A stretch of DNA of 64,000 bases from Limnomonas spitsbergensis (taxonomy: Eukaryota > Chlorophyta > Chlorophyceae > Chlamydomonadales), in the NCBI GenBank assembly GCA_037349105.1, contig JAYJMM010000019.1, positions 2,291,501-2,355,500 on the forward strand, read 5' to 3'. Within the stretch, counting starts at the first letter, position 1. Each line of letters starts with the position of its first letter. Both the position numbers and the translations under genes were made by a program. The notes beneath the pieces are model-generated. The model was not told where the DNA came from. It did not search any database and worked only from the letters and a program-made list of their open reading frames with translations. Of the stretch, positions 1-18,500 are shown piece after piece.

Positions 1-252
1 GTCACCGTAGATGCATGTTGACCTTATGAACAGTGCATGCAGTGGCGTAAGCAGTGCTTTCAGTCAGCCTTCATTACGCATACTCCCCATACATCATTTG
101 CCCGAATAGCTGCCTTACATTGGGCCGTCGCTCGGAGCTGAGCTGTCGAAATAAACCCGACAGGACTACAGGGGTTACTTTGAAGCTCGAGCTTCATCAC
201 GGAGATCTCGGGCCATGTGACATGTTGTCGTTCCGATTAAGCTGTCCCATAC
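1..252. other. 5' flank, no feature seen
   Basis: Upstream of the first bZIP coding exon. I see no convincing exon or promoter motif. The bases just before position 253 (ACATGCAG then GAC) could also be a splice acceptor, so an upstream exon of the bZIP gene may lie here or outside the window. Confidence 0.3.
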
Positions 253-6163
<5,911 letters not shown>

Positions 6164-6461
6164 GAGCATGCAAGACGGGCACTCAGCTGCGAGGCTGAAG
6201 ACGCTGCGGGGCCCTCCTCCTGAGAGCATGCAAGAGATCCACTCAGCTGCTGGGCTGGAGACGCTGCGGGACTGGAGACCATGGTAGCACAATCTGGTAG
6301 GCATAACCTGTGTCGCCGCATCGTGGCACTTTGGTGGTACAATCCGGCTGAACCTGTGCCGTTTTGTGCCGTATCATGCCATATCGTGCTACCATGCTGA
6401 AGACGCTGCGGGGCACTGCCACACAGAGCTCGGCCATCTCCCAAGTTCTTCTCCAGTGGGA

Positions 6462-7545
6462 GAGGTAGCCAGTAGGGCTTGTTGCCCAGCGCTGAGTCAG
6501 CAGGGTTTGTTGCCTAGCGCTGAGTCAGCAGGGCTCTCTGCCCAGCGATGAGTCAGCAGGGTTTGTTGCCCAGCGCTGAGTCAGCAGGGTTTATTGCCCA
6601 GCGCTGAGTCAGCAGGGTTTGTTGCCTAGTGCTGAGTCAGCAGGGTTTGTTGCCCAGCGCTGAGTCAGCAGGGTTTGTTGCCTAGCGCTGAGTCAGCAGG
6701 GTTTGCTGCCCAGCGCTGAGTCAGCAGGGTTTGTTGCCCAGCGCTGAGTCAGCAGGGTTTGTTGCCCAGCGCTGAGTCAGCAGGGTTTGTTGCCTAGCGC
6801 TGAGTCAGCAGGGTTTGTTGCCCAGCGCTGAGTCAGCAGGGTTTGTTGCCTAGCGCTGAGTCAGCAGGGCTCTCTGCCCAGCGATGAGTCAGCAGGGTTT
6901 GTTGCCCAGCCCTGAGTCAGCAGGGTTTGTTGCCCAGCGCTGAGTCAGCAGGGTTTGTTGCCCAGCGCTGAGTCAGCAGGGTTTGTTGCCCAGCGCTGAG
7001 TCAGCAGGGTTTGTTGCCCAGCCCTGAGTCAGCAGGGTTTGTTGCCCAGCGCTGAGTCAGCAGGGTTTGTTGCCCAGCGCTGAGTCAGCAGGGTTTGTTG
7101 CCTAGCGCTGAGTCAGCAGGGTTTGTTGCCCAGCGCTGAGTCAGCAGGGTTTGTTGCCTAGCGCTGAGTTAGCAGGGCTCTCTGCCCAGCGATGAGTCAG
7201 CAGGGTTTGTTGCCCAGCGCTGAGTCAGCAGGGTTTGTTGCCCAGCCCTGAGTCAGCAGGGTTTGTTGCCCAGCGCTGAGTCAGCAGGGTTTGTTGCCCA
7301 GCCCTGAGTCAGCAGGGTTTGTTGCCCAGCGCTGAGTCAGCAGGGTTTGTTGCCCAGCGCTGAGTCAGCAGGGTTTGTTGCCCAGCGCTGAGTCAGCAGG
7401 GTTTGTTGCCCAGCGCTGAGTCAGCAGGGTTTGTTGCCCAGCGCTGAGTCAGCAGGGTTTGTTGCCTAGCGCTGAGTCAGCAGGGTTTGGTGCCTAGCGC
7501 TGAGTCAGCAGGGTTTGTTGCCCAGCGCTGAGTCAGCAGGGTTCT
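6462..7545. repeat. 28-bp tandem array, 38 units, each with an AP-1/bZIP core site
   Basis: Each 28-bp unit contains the palindrome-like core GCTGAGTCAGC (some units CCTGAGTCAGC or GATGAGTCAGC) followed by AGGGTTTGTTGCCCAG. By line-by-line count 37 units have intact TGAGTCA and one (near 7167) has TGAGTTA. TGAGTCA is the classical AP-1/TRE half-symmetric site, and the flanks extend it toward the Maf element (TGCTGAGTCAGCA). Variation elsewhere in the unit (TTGCC/CTCTGCC, CCCAG/CCTAG) exceeds variation in the core. It starts about 300 bp after the bZIP stop. No unique spacers, so it is not a CRISPR array. Confidence 0.95.
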
Positions 7546-9886
7546 CCCCTGCACAGAAATGCCAGTGGGGCCTGTTGCTGCAAAGTCTCTTGAGTGTTAG
7601 CTGTCGGAAGGCCTTGGCCATCCCCTGTTTTGGTGTTTCACTGTTGCCTCTTTGCAACCTGTGAAGGTGTTGCTCTGCTTGCTACACCTGGTCTGGTGTT
7701 GCTCTTTTTGCAACCTGTGAAGGTGTTGCCCTGCTTGCAACTCCTGTTCTGGTGACGCACTTTTCGCAAACGTTTGTTGCCATTTTCTGTTTACACCGGC
7801 ATTTTGCTCGTGCTTGATGACGCATGAGGTGGTAAGCCGGCTGCAGGTTGCAGGCCTGCACATATGTGTGTGTGTGTGTGCGTGGGTGTAGTACGTAAGT
7901 GTGTGGAACTTCTGCGCTGAGTCAGGAAAGAGTGGTGCGGGTCCACTATAATATAACCCATCAGTGGGATGTCTAAAGCCACGGCCTAGGGACTCCCCAA
8001 CCCTTCACGCCACCGCCTCGCTGTGGAGTAGTCTTTTTTCTTTCTTGTGTGTGGTGTTCTAGCGGATATAGCAAGAACAACAGACGGGGATTTGAATAAT
8101 GCCTTTGTCTAGTCTTATTATATCCCAAGAGCTGTGGTATACCCCCACAGCTCTGTGGTTACGATTAGGATCTGGGTTTTGAAAACGGTGCTGGAAAGGT
8201 GGAGGGGTAGCTGCGTCAATTATGTCATCAGTAGGCTGAAGCTCGATTGAGATTTGTGGAGGCGGGATGGGGGTGGGCGGGAGGCGGGGAAGGTTTGGGG
8301 TTGGCAAGCCTGACTTGTCAACCCCAAGCCAGCTTACTATCCAGCTTACTAGCCAGCCGGGGGGGGGATGGAAAGCGCTGGATCTTTATATTTGGAGGTT
8401 ACTTACAAAACAAATGAAATGAACGGATCAGCATCGGGTGGTTGCAAGCCTCTGCAAGGCTGCCCGCTGTCGTGAGGGAGATGCTCGGCATCAAGGCTAG
8501 GGGAGAAACGGGAATGCAGCCCAGGGGATGCAGCCCAGGGGATGCAGCCCAGAAATGCAGCCATGACGTTGAGGAGAATGTTCCTCGAACGAGTCTTTTT
8601 GGCGGCAGCTTTTGAATACGGCTTGATGAGGATCAAGAACCTGTGTCTTCGTGTTTGTGGTATTCAAGTGTTTTTTCAAAAATAGCCTGCCTCAAACGCT
8701 AGCATACGGTACATGTTTCTTGCCTATTACATGGGTATGCCAGGCATGTGTCATGTGTCACGGCTGTAGGCTTTGCTTGCTAGGGCCCCCATTGCATGTG
8801 CTTAATTGATCGTGTAGTGTCGTTTTGTTACTTCTAGGAATGGGTGTCACGATGTATGTAGACCGGACATCGGCTGTACAGAGTAAAGATGTACTTATGT
8901 CCTTGGAAGTGGCGGCATGACGGACATAGGCAGTACATGGGGCAGGACAGTGGGCGGTTGTACGCTTGTGTAACACCTGGATGGGATGGGTCAGGCGTCC
9001 ACTTGATTTGGGTACCTGTGTCCTTGTTGCCATTAGAAGGCCGAGGCATGACCTATTACTGGCAGGGTCATTTTGCTAGCTAAGAGCACAAGCTGGTACA
9101 AATCTTAGATCTGGAGATCTGAAACCCAAACCTGTCCTTCGGGTCGTATCTTTTTTGTACGGTAAGCATTTCAGCCCTCCTGGCAGTACATAGTAGTTTG
9201 TTAATGAGCAGTGTTTTAATCTGCAAGCTGGCTGCTGGTAGCGCTTTGTGGTCGTCGAACAGTCTTTAAACCTATCTGCCAGTCCTCCTCCTTGCTCCTT
9301 GTGCAAGGGATGGTCGGTGGTACACAGGGTTTTTGTGCGCTGAGGGCACATGTTTTTCTTACATATCGCTCTCTCTCTATGTATCAATTGGGATGCTCTG
9401 CTGAACGAAGAATTAACACATCCGGCTAAACAGTCCCGCGTGTCGTATTTACGCCCATTGGGTCGTGAGATTCAGAGTTTTTTATGTCCAACAGCAAGTG
9501 GGCACAGAAGATGTGAAACCAGAATGCTTGAATTAGATCTAAACATAATCTGCCTCGCTCTCCATCAAGGATCTGATCATCTTGATATTGCTTTGGAAGA
9601 GCTGGTTATTTGGATTTTGGCTTTCAAGCGCGCAAATCCTGGTCGTTAGTGCGTGTAGCCAGGGCATACCAGGGGGTGGGAAGCCACGGGGGCCGGATCT
9701 GCACAATTTTCCCAATACAAATTTCCCCTGGTCACACTCATGATGTGCTCATCTAGCCATGGCGTACCAACCGCTTTTTCTGTCGCTTTCTTAGTTTATG
9801 GAGCCGCCCAAACTGGTGTGTGGTTAATCCACGTATGCATCAAATGCGATGCTCCACATAGTTCTGCTTGTCAAAGACGTTTCACC

Positions 9887-9935
9887 TCTGGGCCCTGCTC
9901 AAAAAGGCTCGGCCACGCGGGCGTCTCAAAAATAG
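9887..9935 (+). mobile_element. Terminal sequence of the CACCTCTGGGCCC repeat family
   Basis: CACCTCTGGGCCCTGCTCAA then AAGGCTCGGCCACGCGGGCG. The same ~45 bp recurs in this orientation at 10663 and 11083 and, paired with an inverted copy, at 63447-63725. Older inverted ends lie near 12000 and 62370. Confidence 0.6.
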
Positions 9936-10662
9936 GGACAGGAAAAAAAGGAGAAGGGGAAATAAAGTGAAGGGACAGAGAACAGCCAAGGATGGAAAAG
10001 AAAGATGAAGGATTGTTGTGCTTGTGCCTTCGGTTTATTATCAACACTGGGTGTCAAGACTCACACTTTGTAACGTCCAAGGAAACGAAAAAGTAATGCA
10101 AGCAACATGGGCAGTCAAACTTTGAAATACATGATTGACAAGCACGAAGACCGCCAATGACCGCCATTATACGAAACCAGCCGATATCAAGATTTAAGGT
10201 GGCAGCTAGGCAGACGATAATGGGCCAGCTGTTATTAAGGAGCACACCATGGAGGCAGCTCCAGGGATGCACCAGACAGAGGTTTGCTGAATTGCTGTTT
10301 AACCAGATTTCAACTGACGAGGAAAGTGTGATGAAGAAATGTTGTCCCCCATATACCGGTAGTACTGAAATGGTAGACCAGCGTAATGCAAAAATACCGC
10401 AAAAATACGCCTTGGCAGTTGAAAAGACAGTAGCTTGTGTGCATCGAGGCTGCGAGTGTACGAGTTGTTTCTTTGCGGGTGTGGGACAAGGGGGCCATGC
10501 CTCAGATCGCTGGAAGCTCCTCTCCCTCTAAGCATGCAGGCCTGACACTGATTACTGTGGGTACTCGATGCTACAGACTTCCACCAGGTTTACCGGGACA
10601 TGGTTTACCGGGACAGGCCGGTGTGGTAGGTCCAGATTTTTGTGGCAGATGTCAATAACGTT

Positions 10663-10715
10663 ACACCTCTGGGCCCGCTCAAAGCTCGGCCGCGTGGGCG
10701 CCCAACTGTTCAGAA
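10663..10715 (+). mobile_element. Terminal sequence of the CACCTCTGGGCCC repeat family
   Basis: ACACCTCTGGGCCCGCTCAA then GCTCGGCCGCGTGGGCGCCCAAC, preceded by AACGTT as in other copies. Confidence 0.6.
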
Positions 10716-11082
10716 GGGAGAAAAGAATAAACTAAAAGGAAGAGGGGGGGGGCAAAAGGAGAGGCCGGGAAGGCAAATAAGACCAAGTCCGACACCTGAG
10801 ATCCATTAGAGAGTAGCCCTGAACACAGCCTCTCAAAAAAAGTCCACAAAAGCAAGATTTTTGTGGCAGATGTAGTTGAGCTTGTTGAAGGCTAGTCACT
10901 TCAAGGACAACAGATGATATTGTTTGCCTAACCTGTTTGTTGTTGATGTTGTTGAGGTTTGGAAGGTGAAAACGCTCTACTTTCTTTCCTCTTGTGCCTT
11001 CTCTCTTGCATTTCCTAGCAGGATTTTTGTTTGCCGACGTGGCTGAGCTTTATTTGACCAGGGCCCAGAGGTCGATGACATT

Positions 11083-11140
11083 CCACCTCTGGGCCCTGCT
11101 CAAAAAGGCGAGGCTGCGTGGGCCCCCAACTGCCCAGTTG
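11083..11140 (+). mobile_element. Terminal sequence of the CACCTCTGGGCCC repeat family
   Basis: CCACCTCTGGGCCCTGCTCA, then AAAAGGCGAGGCTGCGTGGGC and CCCAACTG. Its downstream neighbourhood resembles that of the copy at 9887, so both may be one larger dispersed unit. Confidence 0.6.
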
Positions 11141-12459
11141 GGAGAAAAGAAAAGGAACTGGAGGTAAGCGAGGAAATGGTAAGAAGGAGAAACACAAAGG
11201 AGAAAGAAATACCCCCCTCCCCCCTCCCCAAGAAGGAAAAGGCAGCCCGAAGTAGCCCAGCACCTGGCTTTCAAGACTTCAACAGGAAAGCAATATATAG
11301 ATGTGTTATTTGCGATTGTGCCGCATGTTAATTAATAAAGGGTTGGACAGAAAGCCTCATATTGGTCAAGTTGAAGCAAAATAAAAAGTAATGCAAGGCA
11401 CGGTCACCAGCACAAACAAACGAAGTAAGACGAGCTGGAGATCAAGGGTAATGGCAGCTAGGCAGTCGATAATATGCCAACTCGTATCAAGGAACTGGCC
11501 ATGCATGGAGGCATTGGCTCATGGGTTGCGCATATTATGTACGTCACAGAGTGCACGGGAGTGTGAAACTAGTGTATTTCGGTACCGGTAGGCAGGCAAC
11601 TCAGGGCACGTCTTTTAAGACGTGTCACGCGAGGCAGGTCATGCTAGACCTTCATGGAAATATGGTAATAACGATGCGGGAAGTGAGTGACGGGGTTCAC
11701 TTTCTTGTTAGGCTTGGCTGACCTGAGTGGATCTGCGGTTTGACCGAGGGTATCTGGCTGTCAGACAGTTTGTTATTGAATAAATTACTTGAGAAACCCG
11801 GGCCGAAAGTCTCAGTGGACGGATGTTTTCCCGTGTTTCCCCATGTCTGTCTTAAAATGAATGAAATCAATCTACACCAAAAGCGACTCTCTCCTTTTGT
11901 TCAATTATTTTATGTTCCCTATTCCTTTTAAATCCTTCTTTACCCACATCTTAACAGTTAGGCGCGGAAGTTGCGGCTGAGCCTTCGTGTGCATGGCCCA
12001 GAGGTGCAACGTCATTGATAAAACGCGAGTATTGGGCAGATGCTTTCTACACACACCTCTCACATTCTAAGACCGCAAAACCCTTTGCACGACTTAGCAC
12101 TATTTAGTGCACCACACTATTTAGTTTACGGGCACATGTCCCATGCATCAAATGTGATGCCCCGTTGGACTGTAAAAACTTCACAAAACTTCATACCAAC
12201 TTCCTGCCTCAGCCTTTACATCACTTGCAACAAACTAAGCCTACAGCCTACGCCCTTGAGCAACTGAGTGCACCCAAAAGACAGATTTGTTGGGCAAACA
12301 ACGATTCGACCCAGATGTTAAGGAAGCCGCAAAATAGATTGGTAGACAAATCTGCCGCACATTTACAGTGTGAAGAGCAAGGCCGACCGGATGGAGTTTT
12401 CACATTGCGTCTGGCCATGCCGATAGACCTCCCCCGTGCGAAATTAATACTGCTGAAGG

Positions 12460-12560
12460 CCTTTACATGGCCTGCAGGAGGGCTGACAGCCTGGCCTGGA
12501 GCAGGGCCTGCAGCAGGGTCTTTACATGGCCTGCAGCAGGGCTGACAGCCTCGGGTCAGA
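12460..12560 (-). repeat. Duplicated 3' end of DRC7 (stop codon region)
   Basis: The sense-strand sequence CTGCAGGCCATGTAAAG, which contains the DRC7 TAA stop, recurs about 60 bp downstream (around 12465). TGTAA, the usual volvocine polyadenylation signal, overlaps the stop codon; the downstream copy is the likelier functional signal. Confidence 0.6.
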
Positions 12561-15500
12561 CCTGAGCTTGTGGTCCAACTCGTAATACTTGTGGAGTGCT
12601 TGCTCCTCGTGACGCTTGAGACGCTTCTCCAGGATATGGATCCTGGATTGCATAGTTCAAATAAATTCAAATAAATTGTGTGAGCTATTGGTGCATCTTT
12701 GATGTGGATCCTGGAGTGGGGGATTCAAATTCAAATAAACACGCAAGTTGTTTGCGCATCTAAGAGGTGGATTCTGGAATCTTCTTCACTCCCTACCCAC
12801 TTGAGCAGCTCTCCTACACTGCCTTCAGAGGACCAAGCTCAAATCCAAGCATGCTTCCCCCCCCCACCCCGCCCTCTCACCTGAACAAGCTCTCCTCCAC
12901 TGCCTTCTCATACTCCTCCTCCTCCTCTTGTGTCATCTGATCGCGGTCGCGGTTGAAGCTGGACTGCCTCTTGCTCAGGGCCGCAGTGTCCTCGTCCAGC
13001 CGGGCCTGAGGTCAGGGAGCCAGGAAGGGTCACATGAGTTTGAGGCGGGTGGGGCAGGAAGCAGGGCCATCCAGTTGGGTACGACACAGGGCCACAAAAT
13101 AGAGGAGAGCACGGCGGGTGACAATCAAAAGCATTGAAGCATATGGGCATCAAGCGAAGGTGGGCATCAAGCGAAGTTGGGCATCAAGCGAAGTTGGGCA
13201 TCAAGCGAAGGTGGGCATCAAGCGAAGGTGGGCATCAAGCGAAGGTGGGCAGGGACACAGGCGGGACCATCATCGCAAGGCAGGCAACATGGGCCAGCAA
13301 AGGGAAGAGGGCGAGAAGGGCGAGAATGTAGAAGAGGTCACGCTTTGAGATCGTAGGAAGGGAAGGAAAGACGCTCCTAACCAGGAAACCAACTTCCACC
13401 CAGTTTTGACCCGTACGTTGTTAGGCAGTGCTGAAAAATATGTCAATGGCCGTGCGGGCGCAGCTTGCAACAGGCACGGGTCTAGATCCAGTGGATGGAT
13501 CTGACTTACTTGGACCTACCGCATATGGAACTACCACACCTGGATCTGTCATTTGTGTCACCTGCTCCTGGATGATGCTGGCGCATACCTCAATCTGGAT
13601 CCACCTCTGGATCTGCACCAGGATCTGCACTTGGATCTACCATCTGTGTCATAAGCATCTTAATGATGTTGGCGCCCTCAATATGGCGGTCCTTGAGGTC
13701 CTGTGGGTGGATCTCCTATACCTAGATATACCACAGCTAGATCCCTTTCAATCATACCTGGATGATGTTGGCGCGCTCAATAAGGCGGTCCTTGAGATCC
13801 TGTGGGTGGATCTCCTATACCTAGATCTACCACAGCTAGATTCCTTTCAACCGCACCTGGATGATGTTGGCGCGCTCAATAAGGCGGTCCTTGAGGGCAC
13901 GCAGGCATTTCTCGCGCGTGTCCAGAGCCTGTGCATGCGGTACATTGGGCACCAAGTCAGGCAAGGCAGCACGCCAGAGGGGGGGCTGTTCCTCAAGCAG
14001 GCTGCACACCTGATCCCTGGACATTGCCTGTATGGGGTTCACTCCCACGCCACTGGCTTGTGGTTGTGTGTTGGTTGCGTAACCAAGGGTGTCACTGACT
14101 TTTTGCTCGCTATCTTACTTCAAGCTCGCGCTCACGCCGGTTTACAGGCGCCTGTCCCATGCATCAAACTTACCGCTGAACTTAGAAAATCCACAGCTGT
14201 ATCCTAGCGAGGTTTAGGGTTAAGGGTTTAGGGTTTAAACTTCACAGCTGTATCCTAGCGAGCTCTGGCAGGGAGGAGGACAGTGTATATCTTTTCGTGA
14301 CTCATCTACACGACAGCTACCTTCCGGCCTCTGGCCAGAGGCCCGATTTGTGGCCTGCCATGCTGCTTTGGCAACCAGTCGTAAATCAGTCCATGTTTGG
14401 TCCCAATCGGGCCTTTGGCGGCCGCAGGGCAGCCTGGCACAGGTGGACTGGCAGCCGAAAATAGAAACACTGGAGGAGGGCAGAGAGCTGCATGACCACC
14501 AGCTGACCCTTCTCTTTATATCTCAAGCACGCTACACACAGCAGGTTGCGCAGCCGCCCTGGTCATTAGCATCAGCATGCAGATGATTCTAGCACAGTAA
14601 CGATCAGTTTGGTACAAGCATTCTTAATAAATTTCAGAAAGCTAACTTTGCCCTACGCACCTGGTCCCGGAACAGCGTCTGCATCCCTTAAGGCCTAAAC
14701 CCTTAAGCCTACGCACCTGGTCCCTAGACAGCGTCTTCGTCCCTAAACCCTAAACCCTTCACCCTACACAAATGGTCCCGGGACAGCTTCTGAATCCCTT
14801 CACCCTAAACCCTACGCACCTGGTCCCGGGACAGCGTCTGCATCCCTAAACCCTTAACCCTAAACCCTACGCACCTGGTCCCGGGACAGCGTCTGCATCC
14901 CTAAACCCTTAACCCTAAACCCTACGCACCTGGTCCCGGGACAGCGTCTGCATCCCTAAGCCCTTAACCTTAAACTCTTAACCTTCAACCCTACACACCT
15001 GGTCCCGGGACAGCGTCTGCATCCCAGTGAGTGAGGGCAGGAAAGGCGAGAGGTAGTCGTACGCCTCCTCCTCGTTCTCGTCCTCCTCCTCGTCGCTCTG
15101 CTCCGCCTTGATTCGAACAATGTCGTAGTAAGGCATCTCCAGGGTGATGTTTTGCTCCTGGGGCAAGGAAAAGGGTTCGAGATTTAGGGTTCAGGGTTCA
15201 GGGTTTAGGGTTTTCCTCCTGGGGAAAGGTGAAGGGTTCGAGATATTGGGTTTAGGGTTTTGCTCCAGACACCCCACATCCCGATGATATACAAAAAACC
15301 TAGGCCAGTAAGCCGTACACACGGTATGGTCGTGCCAGCTCATACCTGGTTCGTCCTGGTTCTGATGATCTCCGAAACCTCCCACTCAATGTCGCGAATG
15401 GCCTGCGTGCACTCATCCTCCAACAGCAGCAGCTTCTGGTACTGCTCCAAAAGGGCACCCGGGAGCGGGCGCTGGGCCAGGGGGTCAACCTGGGGCACAG

Positions 15501-18500
15501 CAGGGGTGTGAGAGATGAGGGTTAAGGGCTCAGGGGGTCCACCTGGGGCACAGAGAGGGGGTTGATTGAGAGATGAGGGTTTAGGGCTCAGGGTGTCTGG
15601 ATTCCGATTAAGGGTGTCTGGATTCTGATCAATCAGGACGAAGGGGTCCTCTTCAAGCACAGGGGTATGGATTCTGATTAAGGACAGGAATCTAGAGGTA
15701 TGGATTCTGATTAATGACAGGGTTCTGGAGGTATGGATTCTGATTCTGATGAAGGACCTAGGGTTTCTCCTCACAGGGGTGGGGCTGCGGAGCATAATGA
15801 GGGAGTGAAGCAGGAAAATGGCGAGGAAAGGACCGGGCGGGAATCTGCAATACGGAGAGGAACAGCAGGGAGCAGGGTGATGGGTGCAAAGAGCATTGCA
15901 CAGGGTACAAGGTGCAGGGAGAAAGGGATGGGAGCATTGTGCAGGGCTGAGAGGGAGTCTGCCAGCAGGGGAGTGCAGAGTGCAGGGTGTGGGGGGGCAT
16001 AGCGGGCAGGTGGGGAGCAGTGTGCAGTGTGCAGAGTGCAGCGAGGAAGAGCAGGGTGCAGGGCTGAGAGGGAGCCTGCCAGCAGTGGTGTGCAGAGTGC
16101 AGAGTGCAGTGTGTGGGGGGGCATAGCAAGCAGGTGGGGGGCAGGGTGCAGGGCTGACAGCGAGGTGGGCAATCCCCCGAGGCTGTTCCCGCCACCCCTC
16201 GTTGCTATCCTTCCTATCCACTCTTCTTCTTCAAAAGGCATCATGAGTTCATTGCTCCACGCAACTCATGGCCATTCCCACTCCCGAACCCACCTGCAAG
16301 ATCTAGCTCTGCTTGCTCCCTTGCTCCGCTGACAAGCCTTTCTCTAGGAACAATGGAGAGACATATATAGAATCAAGGTATCCCCATCAACCTGGCTCTC
16401 CTGCCCCCATCGCTGCTCCCATGTCTCCCCAAAAAACATCAGGCAGAACCAAGCGGTTCGACACAAACCAGCCTGAGTGTTTCTTTTTCCGTGACTCGGC
16501 TACATGTTAGCTGCATTCCTGCAGCTGGTCGGAGGACCTAGGCGCAGCCAGCCCTGCTGCATAGGCCGCCGGTTGTAGGCGTCAAGACGAGTCAAGGTTT
16601 GGTCACAATCGGGCCTTCTGCAGGCAGCCCAGCGGCCTCCAATGATGGCCTGAAAGCCGAACAAAAAATACTGCATCCGACTCTTTTGTCCGTCTTTGCT
16701 GAAGTTGCGGTTTGGGTGCGTCACACGCAGCACGCACCCAACCCAATGTCGTGCCTAGGATATTTCGAATGCCCGATTCTGCGCATTTCCCACCTGCACA
16801 ATCTGGCTCTGTCCGTCCTTGTGGAACGTGCGCGTGGACCGCGTGACTCGGCTTTCACCCAGGTGGTAGTCCAAGCGGATACGCTGCTCCTGAAAACAAA
16901 TGTTTAGCATGTACCATGTAAGTTACGTATAACCATCCATCTATACAGTACAGTAAATATTAAATCCACCATTTGCTGACCAGGTGGTAGTCCAAGCGGA
17001 TACGCTGCTGCTGAAAACAAATGTTTGGTATGCACCGTTTAAGTTAAGCATAGCCGATCCATCTATTCGGTACAGTCAATCTTAATGCTTTCATCTGCTG
17101 ACAGGTGGTCGTCCAGGCGGATACGCTGCTGCTGAAAACAAGTTTCCAGTATGAACTGTGTCAGTTAAGTAAAACGGTTACCATCCTTCAATACAGCCTG
17201 TCTTTAACCTATCATTTGCTGACCAGGAGGTGGTCCAGGCGGAAGCTTTGCTCCTGAAAGCTTAGTCAAGTCAGCATGAGTGAGAGGACACTATGAGTGT
17301 GAGGGAAATGAGTGAGAAGTCACAATGAGTGAGAGGTAAATGAGTGGGAGGTAAATGAGTGGGAGGTCACAATGAGTGAGAGATAAATGATTGAGAGGTC
17401 ACAATGCGTGGGAGGTACATGAGTGAGAGGCCACAATGAGTGGGAGGTGAATGAGTAAGAGGTCACAATGAGTGAGGGGGCACAATAAGTGAGAGGTCAC
17501 AAGGAGTGAGAGGGCACTATGAGTGAGAAGGCAGTTGTCATAGGGTGGTAATCTAGGTTGATGCATATGGCCAGTGAAGATTAATCAGGTACGATGATTT
17601 TTTGAGGATCGACCATTCAATCCAGAGGGTAGCCCAGGCAGTAGCATGGCTCATGCAATCAACTGTAACGAACCAGGTGTCAACCCGGCAGTTGCATGGC
17701 TCATGCAATCAAACGTCATAACGGTTAGAAGGCTCCTAGCGCAATGCCTCAGTCCTTCCCCCTCCCGTCCCCTCCCCCCCCACAACCCCCCTCCCGCCCC
17801 CCCCCCCTCCTTCCCCCCTCCCACCACAAAGTCCCCCCCCCCCCATTATAGTCCCCCTCCTCCCCCCCATAACACAATGCTCCCTGTCTCCCCCTCCTCT
17901 GTCCCCTGCCCCCCCCCCCCCACTGCAATGCTCCCTGCCCCCCCCCCTCCTCTGTCCCCTGTCCTCCCCCCATACTGCAATGCTCCCTGCCCCCCCCCCC
18001 CCCCCCGTCATCTGTCCCCTGTCCCCTCCCCCTACTGTAATGCTCCCTGCCCCCCCCCCCCTCTCCTCTATCCCGTGTCCACCCCCCCCCTCTGTCCCCT
18101 GTCCCCCCCCCCTACTGCAATGCTCCCTGTCCCCCCTCCTCTGTCCCCTGTCCCCCCCCCATACTGCAATGCTCCCTGTCCCCCCTCCTCTGTCCCCTGT
18201 CCCCCCCCCATACTGCAATGCTCCCTGCCCCCCCCCCCCCCCCGTCATCTGTCCCCTGTCCCCCCCCCCCTACTGCAATGCTCCCTGCCCCCCCCCCTCT
18301 CCTCTGTCCCCTGTCCCCCCCCCCTCCTCTGTCCCCTGTCCCCCCCCCCCCTACTGCAATGCTCCCTGTCCCTCCTCCTCTGTCCCCTGTCCCTCCCCCC
18401 CACTGCAATGCTCCCTGTCCCCCCTCCTCTGTCCCCTGTCCCCCCCCCATACTGCAATGCTCCCTGCCCCCCCCCCCCTCCTCTGTCCCCTGTCCCACCC

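Larger units (their letters stand above)
7546..12459. other. Gene-poor region between bZIP array and DRC7 3' end
   Basis: I see no convincing exon. It holds: a ~65-bp duplication at 7630-7760 (TTGCAACCTGTGAAGGTGTT twice); a stray TGAGTCAGG at about 7916; a CA/TG run at 7860; a short GATGCAGCCCAGG triplication at 8525; three ends of the CACCTCTGGGCCC family (9887, 10663, 11083); and two diverged copies of one ~200-bp dispersed repeat (10075-10290 and 11370-11545, sharing AAAAAGTAATGCAA and GGCAGCTAGGCAG). Open frames here are short and featureless. Confidence 0.5.

Noticed and set aside
6462..7545. CRISPR array
   Set aside because: Regular 28-bp period suggested it, but units are contiguous with no unique spacers, no cas genes are present, and the context is eukaryotic.
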